A stretch of DNA of 5,677 bases from Pseudomonadota bacterium. Its GTDB lineage: Bacteria > Myxococcota_A > Polyangia > Polyangiales > Ga0077539. Positions 1-5,677 of this stretch are shown here, piece after piece; within the stretch, counting starts at the first letter, position 1, and each line of letters begins with the position of its first letter. A program made the translations under genes and the position numbers. The DNA lies in the NCBI GenBank assembly GCA_023428035.1, contig JAEYZO010000132.1, positions 1 to 5,677 of the forward strand, written 5' to 3'. Below the pieces are notes generated by a model that was given only the letters and a program-made list of their open reading frames with translations, made no database searches and was not told where the DNA came from.

Positions 1-4
1 ACCC

Positions 5-1525
5 TCAGGTCTGTGAACGCTTCGCGAACCTCCCGCGCCGAGGCGCGGTCGCTTCGCTTCCCTCGCGCTCGGCGCGGAGCCGCGCCAACATCACCGCGGC
101 GGGCTCATCGTTCGGGTCCTGCGGCACCAGCTCCCCGCGGAACGCCTTGTCGAGGATCGCCCGGTCGAGCGCGTCGAGCTGCGCACGCTGCGCCTCCACC
201 GCGGCCTTCACCCGCTCGATGCGCGCGAGCGCCACCTCCACGCGGCGGACGATCTCGTGCTGCTCTTCGAGCGGTGGCAGGCACACGTGGAACGACAGCA
301 CCTCGGGGAAGTACACCGTCGTGTGCGTAGAGCCCTTCCCGAAGCGCCAGATGGCGTCGTGTTCAGCGAGGAACAGGCACTTCAACCAGTGGGGGTCGAC
401 GGAGCGCGTACACACCCAGTTCACGAAGTCCTGCGAGGTCGCCATCGGGCGACCCATCACGACCACGTAGCCAACAGACGCAGTGCGGCTCAGGCAGACT
501 GTCCCAGCGGGCAACAGTCGGGCCGCTGAGTTCGCGAGCCCCGCGTCGTTCGTGGACTGCTCGGTCTCCATGATCGTGGAGCCGTGGTGAATCCGTGCGT
601 CGCGAATGCCGATCCAAGGCACGTCGCCACCCCACCACTCGGGGTGATTGCGGCTCGGCGTGTGCCCGCTCTCAAGCCGCGCCACGTCGACGAGGGGCGT
701 CCACCGCCACTCCGGGGGCGCCGGCAGGTCGGGCATCCCAACCGAGAGCGCGAAGTCGCCCGGAATCACGGACCTGCTTCGGGTGTCGTAGCGTGCCGGT
801 CGCGGGGGTCGCTCCCTGCCGTTAGGGCACTCTGACAGCGGGGTCTGACGGCGCTCCGCACGCCACTCCGCCGTCAATTCCCCCCGGAACGCTGCGGCGA
901 GCACCGACTTCCGGTACTGCTCCAGCATCGCGGGTACGGCGTCGAGTGCCTCCCTCGCGGCGCGCGAGCGGGACAGCAGCTCGTCGAGCTTCGCGACGAT
1001 GCGACGTTGCTCCTCCGCAGGGGCAGTGGGGATCCTCACGCCCTTCAACTCGCCGAGGTTGATCCTGAGTCGACCAATCCCGTGGCTGGACAGCGCTGTG
1101 CGAGCCAAGCCTGCGGGAGAGTTCAACGCGAGCGCGACGTAGCGAGGGTCGAGCTCGCCATGCACGTTCATCCGAATGCAGTCGGCCTTGACGATCGCGT
1201 CACCAAGCCCGGTCGGAACCATCGCGCATCGACCCACCGGCTCCGCGAGCGCGGCGATCAGCAGGTCGCCCTCAAAGCAGCGGTGCTTCTGAAGCTCTTC
1301 CGCGCGCGACCGATCGACGAACGCCTTGTCTTGATCGATGAACCTCCCCAAGCCGATATTTCCGAGTCGGACGACCCGAATGCCCTCCTCCCGGTAGTGC
1401 TCCGACTTCAGCTTGCTACCGAAGGGGCCGTCGGTCATCGCGTTCGGCTCGTTCGCGGCGAGGTCGCCCAACCTCGCCCACGCCCACCCCGGCGGCAACC
1501 CCCCCGTCGTTCCACCGTCGCTCAC
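5..1525 (-). CDS. hsdS: Type I restriction-modification specificity subunit HsdS
   Basis: This 506-residue protein is the DNA-recognition subunit of a type I R-M complex; it sets the bipartite target for both methylation and restriction. It has the full two-fold layout: recognition domain 1 at about residues 10-167 (entry LPPGWAWARLGDL, then DGPFGSKLKSEHY), conserved helical region 1 at 169-222 (AEEQRRIVAKLDELL ... AAFRGELTAEWR), a Pro/Arg-rich linker at about 223-270, recognition domain 2 at about 272-415 (SGHTPSR, WWGGDVPWIGIRDA), and conserved region 2 at 417-485 (LEEQHEIVRRVE ... KAFRGELVPQDP). A basic tail ends the protein. Length is close to EcoKI HsdS (464 residues, recalled). The GTG start overlaps the hsdM stop by 4 bases; it is preferred because it gives the usual short lead (MSDGG...) before the first domain, and the next Met (residue 30) would cut into it. 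The stop is at 5-7. Family assignment is near certain; the target sequence cannot be read from the protein. Confidence 0.96.
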   Translation of the reverse strand: MSDGGTTGGLPPGWAWARLGDLAANEPNAMTDGPFGSKLKSEHYREEGIRVVRLGNIGLGRFIDQDKAFVDRSRAEELQKHRCFEGDLLIAALAEPVGRCAMVPTGLGDAIVKADCIRMNVHGELDPRYVALALNSPAGLARTALSSHGIGRLRINLGELKGVRIPTAPAEEQRRIVAKLDELLSRSRAAREALDAVPAMLEQYRKSVLAAAFRGELTAEWRAERRQTPLSECPNGRERPPRPARYDTRSRSVIPGDFALSVGMPDLPAPPEWRWTPLVDVARLESGHTPSRNHPEWWGGDVPWIGIRDARIHHGSTIMETEQSTNDAGLANSAARLLPAGTVCLSRTASVGYVVVMGRPMATSQDFVNWVCTRSVDPHWLKCLFLAEHDAIWRFGKGSTHTTVYFPEVLSFHVCLPPLEEQHEIVRRVEVALARIERVKAAVEAQRAQLDALDRAILDKAFRGELVPQDPNDEPAAVMLARLRAEREGSEATAPRRGRFAKRSQT

Positions 1526-1537
1526 GCCTCCACCCCT
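1522..1537 (-). promoter_or_regulatory. hsdM-hsdS GTGA overlap with hsdS ribosome-binding sequence
   Basis: The hsdM stop TGA (1522-1524) and the hsdS start GTG (1523-1525) share bases in a GTGA overlap. Just upstream on the minus strand the sequence reads AGGGGTGGAGGC. AGGGG lies 7 bases before the GTG, a usual spacing, while GGAGG lies only 1 base before it, too close for normal use. The arrangement indicates termination-reinitiation coupling, which would tie HsdS output to HsdM output. The site also supports GTG as the hsdS start. Confidence 0.75.
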
Positions 1538-2952
1538 AGCGCCTCTTGCAGTCCGCGGATCTCTCGTAGCGCGGTCTCCAGCGACTCGGCGATGCCTGCG
1601 GCGATCACCTCGGGCTCCGCCAACTCCTCGTGGTGGCCAGCGCTCTCGTCCTTCAGCCAGGTGATGTCGAGGTTGTCGCCGCGCCTCGCGACCTCCTCCC
1701 GGGTGAACACCCGCCAGCGACCCGACTCGCCCTGGTCCTCTCGCGGCGAGCCCCCGCGGGGGTCGTCACCGTACAGCCTCACGAAGTCGTCGAAGTGCGC
1801 CCGCGTCAACGGAGTCCGCTTGCCGAAGGCCGGGACGTTGGTGCGGTAGTCGTAGAACCACACCCGCTTCGTGTTCCCCGTGTCGGTGCTGCCCCGGCTG
1901 AAGAAGAGCACGTTGGTCTTCACGCCCTGGGCGTAGAAGATCCCCGTGGGGAGGCGCAGCACCGTGTGCAGGTCGCACTTCTCCATCAGGTCGCGGCGCA
2001 CCTCGACGCCGACGTTGTCCTCGAAGAGCACGTTGTCGGGGAGCACCACGGCCGCGCGGCCTCCGGGCTTCAGACCCCGGTAGATGTGCTGGAGGAAGGC
2101 GATCTGCTTGTTGCTCGTGGGGTAGGTGAAGTCGTCGCGGGAGGGCTTCTGGCCTCCCTGCTTCGTCCCGAACGGGGGGTTGGTCAGGATCAAGTCGGCC
2201 TTCGGCAGCCCCGCCCCGAGCGAGGTCAGGGTGTCTCCGTTCTGCACCTCGCTCTGGATGTCGTGCAGGAGAAGGTTCATCTGCGCGAGGCGCATGGTCT
2301 CGGGCACCAGCTCGACGCCGACGTACGCCCTCGTCCGTTGGAACTCCGCCGCGGACTCGGAGAGCGTGAAGAGGCCCTCGGTGGCCGCCTTGATGTAGTG
2401 GTCCGCGTGGATGAGAAAGCCCGCCGTGCCGCAGGCGGGGTCCTGGAGGATCTCCCCCGCGCGGGGCTTCACCACGTCGACCATGGCGTCGACCAGCGGA
2501 CGCGGCGTGAAGTACTGCCCCGCGCCGGACTTCACCTCGCCCGCGTTCTTCTCCAGCAGGCCCTCGTAGAGCTCGCCGATCTGCTCGCGCTCCTTGGAGA
2601 ACCAGTCGATGGCGTCGATGGCCTCGACGAGCTTCGAGAGCGACTGCGGCTTTCGCAGGGCCGTGGCCGCGTCGCCGAAGATGGTCTGCACCCGGGGCGA
2701 GCCCTCCGTGCCGAGGTGCAGGAGGAGGGACTTGTAGAAGGTGAGCTGGGCGATGCCCTCGCGCGCGGTGAGGTCGTCCCAGCGGTAGCCCTTGGGGAGG
2801 TGGCGGTCCTCGCGACCCGTCTCCTTCGCCATCTTCAGGAAGAGCAGATAGACCAGCTCGGTGACGTACTTCTGATAGACCACCCCGTCATCACGGAGCA
2901 CGTGGCAGAGGTTCCAGAGCTTCTGGACGATGTCGTAGGCGGGCGCGGGCAT
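1522..2952 (-). CDS. hsdM: Type I restriction-modification methyltransferase subunit HsdM
   Basis: This 476-residue protein is the adenine-N6 DNA methyltransferase subunit, which transfers methyl from S-adenosylmethionine at sites chosen by HsdS. An N-terminal HsdM_N-type helical domain (about 1-120, KLWNLCHVLRDDGVVYQKYV) is followed by the N6_Mtase core: GAGQYFTPRPLV at 143-154, SAM-binding motif I DPACGTAGFL at 171-180, VGVELVP at 211-217, and catalytic NPPF at 258-261. Further stretches also match recalled EcoKI HsdM, such as LRLPTGIFYAQGVKTNVLFF (332-351) and the late LDITWLKD (428-435). The C terminus is predicted helical and would pack against HsdS. The ATG is secure: an in-frame TGA lies 9 bases upstream (2959-2961) with no start codon between. 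No Shine-Dalgarno sequence precedes it. The protein is about 50 residues shorter than EcoKI HsdM (529, recalled), lacking an insertion before the RWRVF segment and a C-terminal tail; no catalytic motif is affected. Confidence 0.97.
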   Translation of the reverse strand: MPAPAYDIVQKLWNLCHVLRDDGVVYQKYVTELVYLLFLKMAKETGREDRHLPKGYRWDDLTAREGIAQLTFYKSLLLHLGTEGSPRVQTIFGDAATALRKPQSLSKLVEAIDAIDWFSKEREQIGELYEGLLEKNAGEVKSGAGQYFTPRPLVDAMVDVVKPRAGEILQDPACGTAGFLIHADHYIKAATEGLFTLSESAAEFQRTRAYVGVELVPETMRLAQMNLLLHDIQSEVQNGDTLTSLGAGLPKADLILTNPPFGTKQGGQKPSRDDFTYPTSNKQIAFLQHIYRGLKPGGRAAVVLPDNVLFEDNVGVEVRRDLMEKCDLHTVLRLPTGIFYAQGVKTNVLFFSRGSTDTGNTKRVWFYDYRTNVPAFGKRTPLTRAHFDDFVRLYGDDPRGGSPREDQGESGRWRVFTREEVARRGDNLDITWLKDESAGHHEELAEPEVIAAGIAESLETALREIRGLQEALGVEA

Positions 2953-3001
2953 CGGTGCTCACTGGTGTGGTGGAGGGGGAGGAAGGAGGGGGAAGGGGTG
3001 C
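2953..3001. other. hsdR-hsdM intergenic gap with all-purine G-rich run
   Basis: These 49 bases separate the hsdR stop from the hsdM ATG. The plus strand is all purine from 2972 to 2998, with G runs of 5 (2975-2979), 5 (2988-2992) and 4 (2995-2998) plus several GG pairs. The transcript (minus-strand sense) is therefore C/U-only across this stretch and offers no Shine-Dalgarno match to hsdM. I see no -35/-10 pair, terminator hairpin or operator in it. Its role is unknown; a G-rich template strand could slow transcription, but that is inference. Confidence 0.7.
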
Positions 3002-3005
3002 TCAC
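2954..3005. repeat. 9-bp direct repeat flanking the G-rich run
   Basis: GGTGCTCAC occurs exactly at 2954-2962 and again at 2997-3005, 43 bases apart with a 34-base spacer. In the sense direction each copy reads GTGAGCACC; the upstream copy contains the hsdR stop codon and the downstream copy lies one base before the hsdM ATG. The match ends at 9 bases on both sides. The repeat is seen directly; whether it reflects an insertion, slippage or chance is not known. Confidence 0.8.
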
Positions 3006-5677
3006 CCGGCGTCTTGCCAGGCGGCGTCGATGAAGTCTCCGAGGACGGCGTCGGTCTGGCCGTCGAACACGGCGTCGGCGCGTCGGGCGCCGCCGATGGT
3101 GGCGAAGGCGCCCGCGTCGAGCGAGCTCCGGTCGACCACTACCTCCTGCTTCATCTGCTGCGCGATGCGCTGGAGCCATCGGCGCTGCTCGTCGCTCCAC
3201 TCGCGCGACGCGAGCATCTTCGAGAGGGCGGCCTCGACGCGGAGCTCGTAGGCCATCAGAGGGCTCCCCAGCGCGCGCTGCCGGATGTGCCCGATGATCC
3301 CCGCGGCGATGTCGGCGTTGCGGGTGAGCTTCCACGCCGCCTGGAGGCTGGGCTCACGGAAGCCGTTCTCCTCCAGCACCACGCGCACCTCCTTGAGCGT
3401 CGCGCGGGTGAGGTCCCTCGGTCGCTGCACCACCACGGCGAGGGCGGGCACTAGGTTGAGGTTCTCGGCGATGAACCTGCCGAAGCCGTCGAGGTACTCC
3501 TCCGGCGGGGCGTCGCCCACCGACTGCTCGACGCTCAGCACCTCGTCGTCGTGCTCTGAGATGATCGGCCACTGCGGGCGCGCCCGCGGCGTGTCGAGCC
3601 AGCGCGCCAGCGCCTCGCGCTCGGCCCACCACCGCGCGTGCTCCGCGGGGTCGCCCTCTCGCAAGGACGCGAGCGCGTCAGCGGGCTCGGCCCCCGCGGC
3701 GCGGGTGAAGGCCTCGATCGACGCGGGGTTCGACCGCTGGAGCGCCACGCGGAGCTTCGCGAGGAGCTGATCGAGCAGGTCGTCGCGCACGATGTCGCTC
3801 TGCGCGTCGCGGAGTTCCGCGGTGAGCCTGCCGAAGCTGAAGCTCGGGTCGACCGCCACGGGGTTCATCTGCGAGACCGAGTGGAGCGACTCGGTGACCC
3901 CCACGGCGTCGAAGACCTTGAACGAGGTCTTGCCGATGCCGGGGCACAGCCGCGTGCCGCGGCCGATCATCTGCTCGTAGAGGATGCGGCTCTTCACCGG
4001 GCGCAGGAACACCAGCGCGGTGATCGAGGGCACGTCGACGCCCGTGGTGAGGAGGTCGACGGTCACGGCGATATCGGGCAGGCGCTCCAGGCGAAAGTGA
4101 CGGATGGCTCGCAGGGGCTGGTCGACCGAGCCGGTGATCTTCGCGACGAGCCCGGGGTCGCGTAGGCCGCGCAGCGACGCGAGCGACTCGCGGAGCAGCT
4201 CCACGACCATGTCGGCGTGGGCGTCGTTCGCGCAGAAGATCAGTGTCTTCCCTGGGGCGTCGGGGTCGATCTGACGCACGAGCTCGTCGCAGACCGTCGC
4301 GTTGAAGCCCTTGACGAGCACGCGGCTGTTGAAGTCTCCGACGTCGAAGCTCACCGCGTCGGGGAGGGTGTCGAACTCGACGGTGCTCCGCGCGGCGTTC
4401 CAGCGGAGCACCTCGGTCTCGGCCTCGTAGGTCACCCCCTGGGTGGCGAGGCGCGTGCGGATCCGGATGACAGGCTCCTGATCCACGAGGAAGCCGTCGA
4501 GCACCGCGTCGCGGAAGCGGTACTGGTACACGGGCATCCCGAAGATCTGCACGGTGTGCTGCGCGGGCGTGGCGGTGAGCCCGATCCGCACGGCGTCGAA
4601 GTGTTCGAGGGCGCGGCGGTACTTCGAGACGTAATCGTCGTCGGAGCGGTAGAGCATCTCGACGTCGGTCATCTCGGCGTCGAGCACGTAGCCGCGGTGG
4701 CATTCGTCGACGACGACGCAGTCGTACTGGTCGATCGGCGGCACGTCGTTGGACGACTTCGCGAAGAGGATGCGCCGGATGAGCCCCTGCACGGTGGAGA
4801 CGTGGAGGCGCGTCTCGGAGTCGACGTCCTTCGTGCCGAGGCCGCGGGAGTCGTAGATCTCGGTGAGGGACTTGCCCTGCTCCAGCTTCTCTTTGCTGAA
4901 CTGCTCCCACGCCTGCTCGGCGAGGGCCTCACGGTCGACGAGGAAGAGCACCCGACGGAAGCGCTTAGCCTTGAGCAGTCGGTACACCAGCCCGAGGCAG
5001 GTGCGGGTCTTCCCGGTGCCTGTCGCCATCGCGAGGAGTGCTCGCCGCTCGCCCTTCGTCAGCGCGCCCTCGACGGCGCGGATCGCCTCGCGCTGGTAGG
5101 GGCGCAGGCCGAGGTAGTCCATGGGCTCGGCGTCGAGGGCCGCGCGCGAGGCGTCGACGTCAACCCCGAGCAGTCGCCGCAGTCCCTCAGGGGTGTACCA
5201 GCCCGCGAGCGGCCGCGGAGGCTCCAGCGGACGGTGCAGGTCGTCGAACCAGACGCCGCTCTTCTCCTTGAGCTGCGCGAAGTACCCGCGGCCGTTGGTG
5301 GCGAAGGCGAAGGGCACGCGCATCTCGCCCCAGGGGCCTCCTGGCGCGGTCGCGTCGCTGCCGTGGATGAACGCGCGGGCGTAGCGCCGGGCTTGCGCGA
5401 GCACGCCCGGGACGTCGACGTGCGTCGCCTTGGCTTCGACCACGGCCATCGCGTCGAGGCCGTCGAAGAGCACGTAGTCGGCGACGCCGTCGGCGGTAGG
5501 CACCTCGGCGATGGCCTGCCGCGCGCCTGCCTGCGGTCGCACGCCCTTCGACCAGCGGAGGGCCTCGGAGTCTGCGGTCCAGCCAGCGCGGGTGAGGTCG
5601 GCGTCGACGCGGGCGCGCACCTCGACCTCGGTGAGCGTGTAGGCCGCGGCGGCGGCGTTGGCCCGCGCGGCCTCTCG
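3002..5677 (-). CDS. hsdR: Type I restriction endonuclease subunit HsdR (5' end beyond window)
   Basis: This is the motor and nuclease subunit, which translocates DNA using ATP and cleaves it at a distance from unmethylated sites. The visible 891 residues run to the stop at 3002-3004. In fragment numbering, the PD-(D/E)xK nuclease shows D67 (GVADYVLFD) and E81-x-K83 (AVVEAK). SF2 helicase motifs follow: Q motif LRPYQREAI near 192-199, Walker A ATGTGKT 218-224, DECH box 324-327, GLTATP 366-371, TTGVDVPSI 544-552 and QMIGRGTR 569-576. An EcoEI_R_C-like C-terminal region spans about 710-891 (RPRDLT, TRNADIAAGIIGHIR). The frame stays open to the window edge. The 19 codons before the GTG at 5618-5620 include LTEVE, which aligns with LSEEE before the nuclease domain of EcoKI HsdR, so that GTG is internal. 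The missing N terminus, perhaps 250 residues, probably holds a DUF4145-like and coiled-coil region (inferred). EcoKI has DEAH where this has DECH, a variant I recall in other HsdR proteins. Confidence 0.96.
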   Translation of the reverse strand, partial: REAARANAAAAAYTLTEVEVRARVDADLTRAGWTADSEALRWSKGVRPQAGARQAIAEVPTADGVADYVLFDGLDAMAVVEAKATHVDVPGVLAQARRYARAFIHGSDATAPGGPWGEMRVPFAFATNGRGYFAQLKEKSGVWFDDLHRPLEPPRPLAGWYTPEGLRRLLGVDVDASRAALDAEPMDYLGLRPYQREAIRAVEGALTKGERRALLAMATGTGKTRTCLGLVYRLLKAKRFRRVLFLVDREALAEQAWEQFSKEKLEQGKSLTEIYDSRGLGTKDVDSETRLHVSTVQGLIRRILFAKSSNDVPPIDQYDCVVVDECHRGYVLDAEMTDVEMLYRSDDDYVSKYRRALEHFDAVRIGLTATPAQHTVQIFGMPVYQYRFRDAVLDGFLVDQEPVIRIRTRLATQGVTYEAETEVLRWNAARSTVEFDTLPDAVSFDVGDFNSRVLVKGFNATVCDELVRQIDPDAPGKTLIFCANDAHADMVVELLRESLASLRGLRDPGLVAKITGSVDQPLRAIRHFRLERLPDIAVTVDLLTTGVDVPSITALVFLRPVKSRILYEQMIGRGTRLCPGIGKTSFKVFDAVGVTESLHSVSQMNPVAVDPSFSFGRLTAELRDAQSDIVRDDLLDQLLAKLRVALQRSNPASIEAFTRAAGAEPADALASLREGDPAEHARWWAEREALARWLDTPRARPQWPIISEHDDEVLSVEQSVGDAPPEEYLDGFGRFIAENLNLVPALAVVVQRPRDLTRATLKEVRVVLEENGFREPSLQAAWKLTRNADIAAGIIGHIRQRALGSPLMAYELRVEAALSKMLASREWSDEQRRWLQRIAQQMKQEVVVDRSSLDAGAFATIGGARRADAVFDGQTDAVLGDFIDAAWQDAG

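Noticed and set aside
305..327. DECH rather than DEAH in HsdR motif II as a possible defect (coordinates approximate residues 305-327 of the fragment)
   Set aside because: The Asp and Glu that bind magnesium and activate water are kept, and DECH is a variant I recall in EcoEI-like HsdR proteins. It does not suggest inactivity. The DNA for this box lies near 4700-4710.
5..1525. Phase-variable or shuffling hsdS system
   Set aside because: I see no simple-sequence repeat tract in the coding region, no inverted repeats, no second or partial hsdS, and no recombinase gene in the window. Sequence beyond the left edge could still hold one.
1007..1849. Plus-strand open frame of 280 codons crossing the hsdM-hsdS junction
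   Set aside because: No domain is recognisable, it spans two well-supported genes on the other strand, and its composition is that of a shadow frame.
1630..3033. Plus-strand open frame of 467 codons lying opposite hsdM
   Set aside because: Its translation is low-complexity and rich in Val, Leu, Arg, Glu and Gly with no recognisable domain. It mirrors hsdM codons, the expected antisense shadow where third positions are nearly all G or C.
2835..3335. Minus-strand frame bridging the end of hsdR and the start of hsdM
   Set aside because: It is another Arg-rich out-of-frame reading. Both genes have secure ends here, so there is no sign of an hsdR-hsdM fusion or frameshift.
3678..4910. Minus-strand 410-codon frame inside hsdR
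   Set aside because: It is extremely rich in Arg, Ala and Pro and shifted relative to hsdR, which carries every helicase motif over the same bases. It is an out-of-frame reading.
1..5677. An undescribed defence system, or extra defence genes inserted between the hsd genes
   Set aside because: The three genes fill nearly the whole window and follow standard type I domain layouts; the largest gap is 49 bases. No anticodon-nuclease gene, antirestriction gene, toxin, CRISPR array or RNA gene is visible.

Overview
The window holds a three-gene type I restriction-modification (R-M) operon and almost nothing else. All genes are on the minus strand, in transcription order hsdR (3002-5677, 5' end cut by the window edge), hsdM (1522-2952) and hsdS (5-1525). 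The proteins resemble, from memory, the E. coli EcoKI (type IA) subunits along most of their length. I ran no database search.

The DNA is G+C-rich: hand-counted 60-base rows give about 67-72% in hsdR and hsdM, and 55-63% in most rows counted in the hsdS recognition domains. Third codon positions are mostly G or C, which produces long antisense shadow frames. This suits a high-GC bacterium such as a myxobacterium-like or other proteobacterial lineage, but the sequence does not fix the taxon.

Layout, in transcription order. hsdR enters from the right edge already inside its frame and carries nuclease, SF2 translocase and C-terminal assembly regions. A 49-base gap follows (2953-3001). It contains an all-purine G-rich run on the plus strand, flanked by an exact 9-base direct repeat. 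hsdM starts at an ATG with no Shine-Dalgarno sequence, and an in-frame stop 9 bases upstream rules out earlier starts. hsdM and hsdS overlap by 4 bases (GTGA), with purine-rich ribosome-binding sequence inside the end of hsdM. hsdS ends 4 bases from the left edge, so no terminator can be seen.

Function: HsdS reads a bipartite DNA target through two recognition domains. With two HsdM it forms an adenine-N6 methyltransferase (M2S1). Adding two HsdR gives a complex that translocates unmodified DNA and cuts it away from the site. All catalytic motifs I looked for are intact, so the system is probably functional.

The system itself is not new. The points worth a second look are the intergenic repeat and G-rich tract, the lack of an obvious promoter or ribosome site for hsdM, the unassigned target sequence, and the N-terminal part of HsdR outside the window. 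I see no tRNA, rRNA, CRISPR array, insertion sequence or second defence gene.
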